Positions 16,933 through 25,142 of a stretch of 64,000 nucleotides of DNA are shown here, in pieces. The translations under genes and the position numbers were made by a program. This DNA is from JACQFK01 sp964619955 (lineage in GTDB: Bacteria > Planctomycetota > MHYJ01 > JACPRB01): assembly GCA_964619955.1 (NCBI GenBank), contig CAZUJF010000018.1, positions 1-64,000 of the forward strand, written 5' to 3'. Numbering within the stretch: the stretch's first letter is position 1; each line of letters opens with the position of its first letter. The notes beneath the pieces were generated by a model. The model was given only the letters and a program-made list of their open reading frames with translations. It was not told where the DNA came from and made no database searches.

Positions 16933-17980
16933 GAAGCTCCTGCGCAGCTCCGTCACCGGCATGAAGCCGCCCACGTACCCCGGGCCCGAGGCCGGGGTCC
17001 TGAGGATGGACGCGAACACGAACCTGATCGGACGCAACCCGGCCACGGAACGCGCCCTCGCTCGCCTGGGCCGCCTGGACCTCAACCAGTATCCGACCTG
17101 CCTCTCCGACGAGCTGCGGGCGGCCATCGCCGGGCTGCACGGGCTTTCCCCGGACGAGGTCGTCGTCGGGGACGGCTCCGACGAGGTGCTGGAGCTGGTG
17201 TTCAAGGCCTTCACGAATCCCGGCGACGTGGTGGCCATCCCGTCGCCGAGCTTCGTGATGTACGACTTCTTCGCCCGCCTGCACCTGACCACGATCAAGG
17301 ACGTCCCTCTCAAGGCGGGCTGGCAGCTGGATGTCGACGCGATCCTCCGGAGCCGGGCCAAGGTCGTGTTCGTGGCTTCCCCGAACAATCCGACGGGGAA
17401 CGCCTTTCCCGCGCGCGATCTGGAGCGTTTGCTGGCGGAGTCTCCGGGGCTCGTCCTGATCGACGAGGCCTACGCGGATTTCTGCGGCCAGGATTACGCC
17501 GCGAAGGCGGGCCGGCACCCGAATCTGATCGTGACCCGGACTTTTTCCAAGAGCCACGGGCTCGCGGGGCTCCGCGTGGGCTACGGCGTCGCGAACCGGA
17601 AGGTGATGGAGAAGCTCTGGTGCGCCAAGACGCCGTTGACGCTCTCCGCGCTCAGCGAGGCGGTCGCCGTGGAGGCGCTCGCGGACCTCTCGTTCATGAA
17701 GGAGACGGTCCGGATCGTCCGGCAGGAGCGCGAGCGTCTTGCCCGGGAGCTCCGGAGTCTGGGCTTCACGCCGGAACCCAGCGACGCGAATTTCATGATC
17801 GTGGATCTGGGCGTCCCCTCCGGCCCGGCGCGGGGTTTCCTGCGCGCCCGGGGGATCGTCACCCGGGAGATGGGCGACTTCAAGGGCCTGGAGCGGCACA
17901 TCCGCTGCACGGTGGGGCTTCCGGAACACAACGACCGGCTGCTCGCGGGCCTGAGAGCCTGGAAGGCGGGGGCGCCGTGA
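16922..17980 (+). CDS. hisC: Histidinol-phosphate aminotransferase
   Basis: 352 residues from a TTG lying 11 nt inside hisD. It is a PLP-dependent class I/II aminotransferase that converts imidazole acetol phosphate to histidinol phosphate. Motifs: DANTNLIGRNP (family: DxNENP), GDGSDEVLELVFKAF, SPNNPTGNAF, LIDEAYADF, and TRTFSKSHGLAGLRVGYG, whose Lys forms the Schiff base with PLP. RHIRCTVGLPEHNDRLL near the end carries the substrate-binding Arg. No better start lies downstream without losing conserved sequence. Confidence 0.95.
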   Translation: MDVEKLLRSSVTGMKPPTYPGPEAGVLRMDANTNLIGRNPATERALARLGRLDLNQYPTCLSDELRAAIAGLHGLSPDEVVVGDGSDEVLELVFKAFTNPGDVVAIPSPSFVMYDFFARLHLTTIKDVPLKAGWQLDVDAILRSRAKVVFVASPNNPTGNAFPARDLERLLAESPGLVLIDEAYADFCGQDYAAKAGRHPNLIVTRTFSKSHGLAGLRVGYGVANRKVMEKLWCAKTPLTLSALSEAVAVEALADLSFMKETVRIVRQERERLARELRSLGFTPEPSDANFMIVDLGVPSGPARGFLRARGIVTREMGDFKGLERHIRCTVGLPEHNDRLLAGLRAWKAGAP

Positions 17981-18582
17981 ACGTCCCGCTCACGCTGCTG
18001 GATTACGGCGTCGGCAACATCCATTCCATCAAGAAATGCCTGGAGAAGGCGGGGGCGTCCGTGTCCGTGGAGACGGAGCCGGAGCGCATCCTCGCGGCGA
18101 AGGCGCTGGTGCTCCCGGGGGTGGGGGCCTTCGGCAAAGTCGCCGCGCAGCTCGCCCCCTACCGGGCGGAGTTGAAGGCCCGCCTCGAAGGGGGGCTGCC
18201 CGCCCTGGCGGTCTGCATCGGCATGCAGGTGCTCTACGAATCCAGCGAGGAGGGGGAGGGCCTCGGGATCGGCCTCTTTTCCGGCCGCGTCCGGCGTCTC
18301 CGTCACGCACGTCTGCCCCATATCGGATGGAACTCCGTGGAGCATCCCGGATCCGGCATGTTCGAGGGCGTCCCGGCCTCCGCGTATTTCTATTTCGTGC
18401 ACACGTTCGCCCCTTCGGAGTGCGGGGAGCCCTGCCTCGGCACCTGCGACTACGGAGGCCGCTTCGCCGCCGCCGCGGCGGGCCGGAACGTCTGGGCGGC
18501 GCAGTTCCACCCCGAGAAGTCCAGCGACGTCGGTTTCCGCGTGATCGAGAACTTCGTCCGTTTTTCGGCGGCCCGGGCATGA
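17977..18582 (+). CDS. hisH: Imidazole glycerol phosphate synthase, glutamine amidotransferase subunit
   Basis: 201 residues from a GTG overlapping the hisC stop (GTGA). Class I glutaminase that feeds ammonia to HisF. The N-terminal LLDYGVGNIHSIKKCLEKAG, the nucleophile Cys80 in LAVCIGMQVLYESS, the LPHIGWNSV segment, and the catalytic His/Glu in AAQFHPEKSSDVG are present. Its partner HisF is encoded three genes downstream. Confidence 0.95.
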   Translation: MNVPLTLLDYGVGNIHSIKKCLEKAGASVSVETEPERILAAKALVLPGVGAFGKVAAQLAPYRAELKARLEGGLPALAVCIGMQVLYESSEEGEGLGIGLFSGRVRRLRHARLPHIGWNSVEHPGSGMFEGVPASAYFYFVHTFAPSECGEPCLGTCDYGGRFAAAAAGRNVWAAQFHPEKSSDVGFRVIENFVRFSAARA

Positions 18583-19304
18583 TCATCTTTCCGGCGATGG
18601 ATTTCTGGGGCGGCGAGATCGTCAAACTCGAGTCGCGCCGCCACCGCACCGTGGAGCGCGTCTACGGGACCCCCGAGGCGGTCGCGGACCGCTGGCTGTC
18701 CCTCGGCGCGGAATGGCTGCACTGCGTGGATCTGAACGCCGCCCTGGCGGACGGGGAGGCGAATCTCCGCCACCTCCGCGACGTGCTGGTCCCGCGGGCG
18801 CGGAAGACGGGGGCCCGCATCCAGTGGGGCGGCGGCGTGCGCGACGACGCCTCGCTGCAGGCGGTGATCGAGGCGGGCGCCGACCGGGCGATCGTCGGCA
18901 CGAAGGCCATCCGAGACTGGGCCTGGCTGCAGTCCGCCTGCGCCCGCTTCCCGGGAAGAATCATGGTGTCCATCGACGGGAAGGGCCGGGACATCCTCGT
19001 GGCCGGCTGGCAGGAGAAGGCGGGCGTCGATGCCGTCGAATTCCTCCGGCGCACCGAGGCGCTGCCGCTGGGGGGCTACCTCTACACCAACGTGGAGGTG
19101 GAGGGCCGCTGCGAAGGCGTGGACTGGACCCCGGTGGGGGACATCGTCGCGGCGGCGAAGCACCCGGTGGTCTTCTCCGGCGGGGTCACGAGCATCGAGG
19201 ACGTGGCCCGCTTCAAAGAACTGAAGACCTATGGTATCATCGCCGGCTCGGCGCTGTACAAGGGCTATATCGATTTCTCCCAGGCCAAGACGCTCGCCCG
19301 ATGA
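18579..19304 (+). CDS. hisA: Phosphoribosyl-formimino-AICAR ribotide isomerase
   Basis: 241 residues, ATG overlapping the hisH stop (ATGA). A (beta/alpha)8 barrel enzyme catalysing the Amadori rearrangement of ProFAR. Its start MIIFPAMDFWGGEIVKL matches the family's IPAIDLxxGxxVRL, with Asp8 the likely catalytic acid. WLHCVDLNAALADG, IQWGGGVRD, AIVGTKAI, VSIDGKG, and the phosphate-binding FSGGVTSIEDV and GIIAGSALYKG follow. HisA and HisF are homologous barrels, but the HisA-specific sequence order is clear here. Confidence 0.95.
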   Translation: MIIFPAMDFWGGEIVKLESRRHRTVERVYGTPEAVADRWLSLGAEWLHCVDLNAALADGEANLRHLRDVLVPRARKTGARIQWGGGVRDDASLQAVIEAGADRAIVGTKAIRDWAWLQSACARFPGRIMVSIDGKGRDILVAGWQEKAGVDAVEFLRRTEALPLGGYLYTNVEVEGRCEGVDWTPVGDIVAAAKHPVVFSGGVTSIEDVARFKELKTYGIIAGSALYKGYIDFSQAKTLAR

Positions 19305-19849
19305 AACGCCAGAAGAAGCTCTCCCGCAAGACGAAGGAAACGCAGGTCTCCGTCCGCATCGGGCTCGACGGGACGGGGAAATACTCCGTCGACCTCCCGG
19401 ACAAGTGGCTGAAACACCTGCTGGAATCGCTCGCCCGTTTCGGGAATTTCGACCTGGAGTTGAAGGCCGCCGGGGACTTCAACCACCACATCATCGAGGA
19501 CACCGCGATCGTGCTCGGCAAGGCCTTCAAGGACGCGCTCCGGGACCGCCCCGTGCGCCGGGTGGGGACGGGCACGCTGCCCATGGACGAGGCGCTGGTG
19601 ACGGTGTCGGTCGACCTCGTGGACCGGCCCTACTGCGCCGTCGACCTCCCCGACGAGATGATGGAGCATTTCCTCCGGAGCTTCGCCATGGAGGCGCGCA
19701 TCACGCTGCACAACCTGGTGCATCGCGGGAAGAATTTCCATCACGTGTGCGAGGCGACGTTCAAGGCCCTCGGCATGGCCCTGCACCAGGCGACCCGCCC
19801 TGCGGAGTCGCTCCGTTCGACCAAGGGCCGCGTGGCCTGGAAGGGCTAG
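19301..19849 (+). CDS. hisB: Imidazoleglycerol-phosphate dehydratase, divergent
   Basis: 182 residues, ATG overlapping the hisA stop (ATGA). It dehydrates imidazole glycerol phosphate using a di-manganese site. Ligand motifs are kept: KHLLESLARFG (family: DHML), FNHHIIED, PMDEALVTVSVDL, MEHFLRSFA, and NFHHVCEATFKAL. Two oddities: the usual TGIGFxDHM is LPDKWLKHL, and the first HH motif follows GD after only two residues instead of five, removing a usually conserved Asp. Monofunctional, so the histidinol-phosphate phosphatase must be encoded elsewhere. Confidence 0.9.
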   Translation: MKRQKKLSRKTKETQVSVRIGLDGTGKYSVDLPDKWLKHLLESLARFGNFDLELKAAGDFNHHIIEDTAIVLGKAFKDALRDRPVRRVGTGTLPMDEALVTVSVDLVDRPYCAVDLPDEMMEHFLRSFAMEARITLHNLVHRGKNFHHVCEATFKALGMALHQATRPAESLRSTKGRVAWKG

Positions 19850-19864
19850 GGGCCCGGCGCGCTC

Positions 19865-20617
19865 ATGCTCACGAAACGCATCATCCCCTGCCTGGACGTC
19901 AAGGCGGGCCGCGTCGTCAAAGGGGTGAAGTTCCAGAACCTCGCCGACATCGGGGATCCCGCGGAACTCGCGGCACGCTACGAGCTGGAAGGCGCGGATG
20001 AGATCGTCTTCCTGGACATCACCGCCACGCTCGAGGCCCGCCGGACGATCCACGACATCGCGCGGCGCACGGCGGAGCGGCTCTTCATCCCGCTGACGAT
20101 CGGCGGCGGCATCCGCACGTATGCGGACGTGAAGGACACGCTGCGGGCCGGCGCGGACAAGGTCTCGATCAACACCGCCGCCGTGCAGAATCCGGAGCTG
20201 GTGCGGGAGACCTCCCGGGATTTCGGCTCCCAATGCATCGTGGTGGCCATCGACACGAAGCGGGTGGGGGGCGGGCACCAGGTGTTCACGCACGCGGGGT
20301 CGCGCGCCGCGGGGCTGGAGACGGTCGCGTGGGCGAAACGCCTCGCCGACCTGGGGGCGGGGGAGATCCTGCTCACTTCCATCGACGCCGACGGCACCAC
20401 GAACGGGTACGATCTGGAGGTCACGGCCGCCGTCGCGGAGGCGGTGCCGATCCCCGTGATCGCCTCCGGCGGCTGCGGATCGGCGGATCACATGGTCGAC
20501 GTGTTGACGCGCGGGAAGGCGGACGCGGCGCTCGCCGCCTCGATCTTCCACTACGGGACGACGACCGTGAAGGCGGTGAAGGAGCTCCTGCGCGGGAAGG
20601 GGATGCTGGTCCGATGA
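19865..20617 (+). CDS. hisF: Imidazole glycerol phosphate synthase, cyclase subunit
   Basis: 250 residues, the normal length. (beta/alpha)8 barrel that cyclises PRFAR with ammonia from HisH. Motifs: RIIPCLDVKAGRVVKGVKF (Asp11 catalytic), VFLDITATLEAR, LTIGGGIRTYADV, DKVSINTAAVQNPELV, LLTSIDADGTTNGYDLE (second catalytic Asp), and IASGGCGSADHM. The start is 15 nt after the hisB stop, the largest gap in the operon. Overlaps hisIE by ATGA. Confidence 0.96.
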   Translation: MLTKRIIPCLDVKAGRVVKGVKFQNLADIGDPAELAARYELEGADEIVFLDITATLEARRTIHDIARRTAERLFIPLTIGGGIRTYADVKDTLRAGADKVSINTAAVQNPELVRETSRDFGSQCIVVAIDTKRVGGGHQVFTHAGSRAAGLETVAWAKRLADLGAGEILLTSIDADGTTNGYDLEVTAAVAEAVPIPVIASGGCGSADHMVDVLTRGKADAALAASIFHYGTTTVKAVKELLRGKGMLVR

Positions 20618-21201
20618 AGAAGGCGAAGACCCCCGGGAAACTCGTGCCGGTGATCGCCCAGGACGTCCGCACGAACGACGTGGTGATGCTCGCCTGGGCG
20701 GATGCCGAGGCGCTGAAGCGCTCGCGCAAGAGCGGCTTCATGCATTACTGGAGCCGTTCGCGCGCGAAATACTGGAAGAAGGGCGAGGAGTCCGGGCATT
20801 TCCAGAAGCTCGTGAGCCTGCACTGGGATTGCGACCGGGACACGGTGCTCGCGCGGGTGGAGCAGACGGGGCCCGCCTGCCATACGGGCGCCGCCACCTG
20901 CTGGACGGCGAAGCCCTGGCGGGCGCACCCGGCGGCGGGCGAGCTCGAGCGGACCTTCGCGGAACGCAAGCGCCGGCCCAAGGCGGGCTCGTACACCAAC
21001 GTGCTCCTGGCCGACGCGTCCCGTCTGCGCGCGAAGCTGCGCGAAGAGGTGCTCGAACTGGAGATGGCCGTCCGCAAGGGCTCCCGGCGGGAGGTCGCGG
21101 AGGAGGCGGCGGACGTCTTCTATCATTACCTGCTGCTGCTCTTCAGCGCCGGGGTCTCGTTCGCGGAAGTCGCCGCCGTGCTGGAGCGGCGGAGGCGCTA
21201 A
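20614..21201 (+). CDS. hisIE: Bifunctional phosphoribosyl-AMP cyclohydrolase / phosphoribosyl-ATP pyrophosphatase
   Basis: 195 residues, ATG overlapping the hisF stop. Residues 1-105 are the HisI cyclohydrolase: VVMLAWADAEALKRS, HYWSRSRAKYWKKGEESGHFQK, and the zinc cysteines in LHWDCDRDTVLARV and GPACHTGAATCW. Residues ~120-195 are the HisE MazG-like pyrophosphatase: REEVLELEMAV and EEAADVFYHYLLLLF supply the metal-binding acidic residues. The HisE part is slightly divergent. The stop codon is directly followed by the ATG of the DUF2723 gene. Confidence 0.95.
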   Translation: MKKAKTPGKLVPVIAQDVRTNDVVMLAWADAEALKRSRKSGFMHYWSRSRAKYWKKGEESGHFQKLVSLHWDCDRDTVLARVEQTGPACHTGAATCWTAKPWRAHPAAGELERTFAERKRRPKAGSYTNVLLADASRLRAKLREEVLELEMAVRKGSRREVAEEAADVFYHYLLLLFSAGVSFAEVAAVLERRRR

Positions 21202-23319
21202 ATGGTGGCTGTTCCGGGTCGTCCGGCCCGGGCCCTGCCCCTCCGGGCGGTGGCGCTCATTCCAGGTCTGCTGTCCCTCGGCCTGTCCCTGTCCACGGCG
21301 GGCCCGTACGTCCACTGGCAGGACTCCGGATTCTTCCTGGGCGGCATCCGGGATCTCGGGGTCTTGTACCCCCCCGGGTTCGTGCTCTACCTGCTCCTGG
21401 CGAAGGCCTGGACGCTGCTGCTGCCGTTCGTCGATTTCACCCGGGCCGTGCACTTGTTTTCATCCGCGTGCGCGGCGCTCGCGGCGGCGGCGCTGGCGCT
21501 CGCGGCGCGGGAGCTGCTGCTGGCGCGGGGCCGCCTCTTCCGGCTGGACCTGGACCTCGACGAACGGACCGCCGGCGTCTGCGGGATCGTGGCGGGCTGC
21601 TTCGCGGCGACGGGGTACACGTTCTGGGTGGCGGCCGTCTATGCGAAGCCCTATGCGCTGCTGTATGCGGTCCTGTCGCTCCTGCTCTGGCGGATGATCC
21701 GGGCGCACGAGTCGGGCCGGCCCCGGGATTTCACGATCGTCGCGGCGCTGATCGGCCTGGCCTGGCAGGCGCATCCCTCGGCCACGGCCGCGGGCCTGTC
21801 GCTGGCGGGCTTCGTGGCCGTTCACGCCCGCACCCTGGGCGCCGGGGGCGTCCTGTGGCGTCTCGGCCTGGCGGCGCTGCTGGCGGCGGGCCCGGGCTTT
21901 CTTCTGCCGCTGCTTTCCGGACGGGATCCCGCCACCGCTTTCGGGGAAGTCCGGGGACCGGGCGACGTCCTCTCCTATCTCAGCGGATCCCGCTTCGTGG
22001 GCCCCTCGGGCGCCTTTACCTGGGAGGCCTCGCGCGTGGCGATGGGCGCGAAGTACGCCTGGGAGGAGTTCCTGCTCATCCCCCTCCTGTTCGCCGGCGC
22101 GGGAGGCGTCGCCCTGCTCCGCAGGAACCGCCTGCTGCTTTCAGGCGTCCTGCTTTGGGTGCTGCCGTACACGATCGTGGCGACGGCGTTCCGCATCGAG
22201 GGCCAGCAGGACCACTGGTATGTGGCCGCCTGGCTGCCGCTGCATCTCGCGGCCGCCGCCGGGCTGGCCCTGCTGGCGAAGGCCGCGGGACCGCGGGCGT
22301 TTCCGGTCCTGGCGGGGGTCGGGCTGGCGGGGCTCGCCTGGGCCGTCGGCGCCAACCGGGCGGACATCGATCAGCGGGAGTACCGGCTGGCGGAGACGAT
22401 GGGGCGCTTCCTGCTGGAACCGCTCAAACCGAGCGCCCTCCTGATCGTCGGCTCGGATGATGCCGCCTCGATCACGCTTCATGCGCAACGGATCCGGGGG
22501 CTGAGGACGGACGTGCTCGTCGTGCGGGCCGCGCATCTGGGCGACGAACGTCCCGGGGTGCCCGGCTGGTACGACCTGAAGCTCAGGCGCGCCGATCCCG
22601 GATTGAGGGTCCCGTCCTACGGGGCCGCGGCCGCCCGGGCGGCGGGCTATCCGCGGCATCTGACGGCGGCCGTCGATTTCGCCCTGGCGCAGGCCGGCTC
22701 GGGACGGCCGGTCTACCTGGACCTGCCGCTGCCCCCGGAACTCCTGGACTCGAGATCGGAGGCGCGCCCGGCCGGAGGGTTGTGGCGCGTGCTGCCGAAA
22801 GGCGGGGGCGATGCGGATCCGGAGGCGGGATATTCCCTCGAGCCCGAGGAGGTGGCGCCCTTGTATCGGAGGGCCCGGGGTATTCGCGCGCCCGGGGCCG
22901 ACGGAATCCTGCACGCGGAGCCGTATGAGCGGCGACTCTTCATCTTCCTCCTGCGCGCCCGGCTGCACCGGGCGGCCTCCCGGATGCAGGCGGGCGATCT
23001 CAAGGGAAGCCTGGCGCTCTACGAATCCATCGCGGCCGTCGAGCCGGAGACGCGGGGACAGCCGGAAGTGACGTATCCGCTCGGCACGCTGCTGCTGACC
23101 CAGGGTCAGACGGACCGGGCGGAGGGATGCTTTCTCCTGACCCTGCAGGCGGGTCCGGAGCCGCAGATCGCGGCCCTGTCCTGGTTCTATCTGGGGGCCA
23201 TCCGGCGGGCGCGACGGGACGAGGCGGGGGCGCGCGAGTGTTTCAGCCGGGCGCTCTCGGTCCCCGGGGTGCCGCCGGCGGTGGGGGAGCAGATCCGGCG
23301 GCGCATCGAGAACCCCTGA
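21202..23319 (+). CDS. DUF2723 (GT117/TMEM260-like) membrane glycosyltransferase, paralogue of the 2181-4280 gene
   Basis: 705 residues, starting directly after the hisIE stop (TAAATG), so it is cotranscribed with the his operon though no histidine-related role is evident. WQDSGFFLGGIRDLGVLYPPG near residue 35 is the DUF2723 signature. About ten to twelve hydrophobic segments run to residue ~410; the last ~120 residues look TPR-like. Long stretches match the first paralogue (for example ALIGLAWQAHPS against ALIGLAWAAHPS, and EPYERRL in both). Probably transfers a sugar to an exported protein or lipid; substrate unknown. Confidence 0.75.
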   Translation: MVAVPGRPARALPLRAVALIPGLLSLGLSLSTAGPYVHWQDSGFFLGGIRDLGVLYPPGFVLYLLLAKAWTLLLPFVDFTRAVHLFSSACAALAAAALALAARELLLARGRLFRLDLDLDERTAGVCGIVAGCFAATGYTFWVAAVYAKPYALLYAVLSLLLWRMIRAHESGRPRDFTIVAALIGLAWQAHPSATAAGLSLAGFVAVHARTLGAGGVLWRLGLAALLAAGPGFLLPLLSGRDPATAFGEVRGPGDVLSYLSGSRFVGPSGAFTWEASRVAMGAKYAWEEFLLIPLLFAGAGGVALLRRNRLLLSGVLLWVLPYTIVATAFRIEGQQDHWYVAAWLPLHLAAAAGLALLAKAAGPRAFPVLAGVGLAGLAWAVGANRADIDQREYRLAETMGRFLLEPLKPSALLIVGSDDAASITLHAQRIRGLRTDVLVVRAAHLGDERPGVPGWYDLKLRRADPGLRVPSYGAAAARAAGYPRHLTAAVDFALAQAGSGRPVYLDLPLPPELLDSRSEARPAGGLWRVLPKGGGDADPEAGYSLEPEEVAPLYRRARGIRAPGADGILHAEPYERRLFIFLLRARLHRAASRMQAGDLKGSLALYESIAAVEPETRGQPEVTYPLGTLLLTQGQTDRAEGCFLLTLQAGPEPQIAALSWFYLGAIRRARRDEAGARECFSRALSVPGVPPAVGEQIRRRIENP

Positions 23320-23334
23320 GGGGGCCGGGTCCGC

Positions 23335-23505
23335 CTACTTGCTCAGATAGTACGCGAGCACGAACGGCAGCGCGATGCCGGCCAGGTAGATGAGGTATTC
23401 CGCCAGGATGCCGATGACCTTGGTGAAGGATCCCATCGACGAGCAGCCCCCCAGGAGCAGGGGCAGCAGCAGCAGGGGCAGGACGCGGAGCAGTGTCTTG
23501 TTCAA
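23335..23505 (-). CDS. Small lipoprotein with C-terminal membrane segment
   Basis: 56 residues from a TTG that overlaps the HNH gene stop (TTGA). A leader with a leucine-rich core ends in the lipobox LLGGC, followed by SSMGSFTKVIGI and a second hydrophobic segment, YLAGIALPFVLAYYL. The mature peptide would be about 36 residues, anchored by lipid and a helix. Not a family I recognise. It converges on the DUF2723 gene with 15 nt between the stops and no terminator. Confidence 0.55.
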   Translation of the reverse strand: MNKTLLRVLPLLLLPLLLGGCSSMGSFTKVIGILAEYLIYLAGIALPFVLAYYLSK

Positions 23506-24164
23506 GAGTCGATCGCCAAATCGGTTTCGGTGAGGAAATACCGCCACACGCGATAGGACGCGAGGTGGACCTTGTCCGCCAGCAGGGGGTTCTTCTTCGG
23601 GACGTGCGGGGCGCTGCGGAGGCGCATGGAGGCCTCGGCGGGCAGCCGCCCGCCTTTGCGCGTGTTGCAGGGGTTGCAGGCCGCCACGACGTTCGTCCAG
23701 GAGGAGGGCCCGCCCCGCGATTTCGGCATCACGTGGTCCAGGGAGAGCTGGGAGGCGGGAAGGCGTTTGCCGCAATACTGGCAGCGGTGCTCGTCCCGCG
23801 CGAGCACGTTGTGGCGGCTGAAGCGGACCTCGCGGCGCGGCACCCGGTCGTATCCCGAGAGGCGGATCACGCGGGGCACCAGGATGCGGTGCCGGGGGGT
23901 TTGAACGTAGTCGGCCTCCGGGGAGGCCGGGCGGTCCACCTCCCCCGAGCGTTCCACCCACTGGTCCAGGCTCAGCACGTCGAAGCGCTCCTCAAAGGCG
24001 TCGATCACCTGGGCGGCCGTCCGGCACAGCAACGAGAACGCCCGCCGCGCGGAAATGACGCGGATGGCCGTGTAATTCCGGTTGAGGACGAGGACGCTGG
24101 ACGAGAGCGCGTCCTCCCGCGGCGGGGACCCTGGAGTGCGGCTGCCATCCATAGGCCCCTTCAT
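23502..24164 (-). CDS. HNH endonuclease family protein
   Basis: 220 residues. The C-terminal half carries a zinc-ribbon HNH module: CQYCGK, then LSLDHVMPKSRGG, then NVVAACNPCNTRKGG, giving two CxxC pairs, the DH catalytic motif and the Asn. The N-terminal half (VLVLNRNYTAIRVISARRAFSLL) is the conserved extension of a stand-alone HNH family that is widespread in Cyanobacteria, Planctomycetota and Deltaproteobacteria with no known substrate. It is not part of a recognisable restriction or mobile system here. Confidence 0.85.
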   Translation of the reverse strand: MKGPMDGSRTPGSPPREDALSSSVLVLNRNYTAIRVISARRAFSLLCRTAAQVIDAFEERFDVLSLDQWVERSGEVDRPASPEADYVQTPRHRILVPRVIRLSGYDRVPRREVRFSRHNVLARDEHRCQYCGKRLPASQLSLDHVMPKSRGGPSSWTNVVAACNPCNTRKGGRLPAEASMRLRSAPHVPKKNPLLADKVHLASYRVWRYFLTETDLAIDS

Positions 24165-24207
24165 TATTTACCCGCCGGGCGATCTTTGCAAGAACCCTTC
24201 GCCTCTC

Positions 24208-25083
24208 CTATTTCACGACGTTGCTGAGGATGCCGATCCCTGCAATCTCGGCGTCCACGCGATCTCCCGCCTTGAGCCAGCGGGGGGGCGTCATGAACAT
24301 GCCGACGCCGCCCGGGGTCCCGGTGGAGATCACGTCGCCGGCCTCCAGGGGGAAGATCGCGCTGACGTATTCCACCAGGTACGGCACGTTGAAGATCAAG
24401 TCGCCGGTGTTGGAGTTCTGGCGGACTTCGCCGTTGACGCTCAGCTTGATGTCCGCCTTCGACGGGTCGAATTCGTCGGCGCTGACGATCACGGGCCCCA
24501 TGGGGCAGAACGTGCTGAAGCTCTTCCCGCGGAACCATTGCTTGTCCCCGCGCTGCACGTCCCGGGCGGTCACGTCGTTCACGATCGTGTACCCGAAGAC
24601 GTGCTCGAAGGCGGCGCCCCGGGGGATGCGGAAACCGGGGGTTCCGATGACGACCCCGAGTTCGCATTCGTAATCGACCTGGTCGGAGACCCCTCGGGGG
24701 ATCTCGATGGCGTCGCCGGGGCCGATCACGATGTTGGCGGCTTTGGCGAAGAGGAGGGGCGCCTTGGGGGGCTCCAGCTTCTGCTCGGCCGCATGGGCCT
24801 TGTAGTTGAGGCCGACGCAGACGATCTTCGGCGGCCGGAGCAGGGGGGCGCGCAGCCGCACGTCCTCGGTGGCGAGCGCGACCGTCGGGTCCTTCCGGAG
24901 GGCCTGGAGGTCCAGCTCCCCGAGCTTGTCCCAGGCGGTCTGCGACAGGAAATCCCCCGCGTCCTTGAATTTGGCGGGCCGCTTGAAGGACTTGAAAAAT
25001 GCCTGGCCTAGGTCGTAGACGTGGGAGTCGGTGTACAACCCGGCGCCCACGCGTCGCCCGTTCTGGAAGGTGCAGAGTCGCAT
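24208..25083 (-). CDS. Fumarylacetoacetate hydrolase family protein
   Basis: 291 residues. FAH-fold enzymes cleave or decarboxylate 2-oxo acids with a divalent metal. The C-terminal catalytic domain (~75-290) shows IVCVGLNYKAHAAE, the metal ligands in VDYECELGVVIG (the D-x-E-x-E pattern), YTIVNDVTARDVQ, and SFSTFCPMGPVIV. The N-terminal domain (MRLCTFQNG...) is the usual short one of ureidoglycolate-lyase-like or acylpyruvase-like members. The ATG sits 2 nt after the T-run of a strong terminator hairpin and has no Shine-Dalgarno. Confidence 0.85.
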   Translation of the reverse strand: MRLCTFQNGRRVGAGLYTDSHVYDLGQAFFKSFKRPAKFKDAGDFLSQTAWDKLGELDLQALRKDPTVALATEDVRLRAPLLRPPKIVCVGLNYKAHAAEQKLEPPKAPLLFAKAANIVIGPGDAIEIPRGVSDQVDYECELGVVIGTPGFRIPRGAAFEHVFGYTIVNDVTARDVQRGDKQWFRGKSFSTFCPMGPVIVSADEFDPSKADIKLSVNGEVRQNSNTGDLIFNVPYLVEYVSAIFPLEAGDVISTGTPGGVGMFMTPPRWLKAGDRVDAEIAGIGILSNVVK

Positions 25084-25085
25084 CG

Positions 25086-25115
25086 AAAAAAGATCCCCCG
25101 CCGCAGCGGGGGATC
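25086..25115 (-). terminator. Rho-independent terminator after the HEAT-repeat gene
   Basis: On the minus strand a perfect 10-bp stem (GATCCCCCGC, loop TGCG, GCGGGGGATC) is followed by six T. It begins 27 nt after the stop of the HEAT-repeat gene and ends two bases before the ATG of the FAH gene. Confidence 0.85.
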
Positions 25116-25142
25116 ATGAATCCTTTATCGGACGGCGGACGC

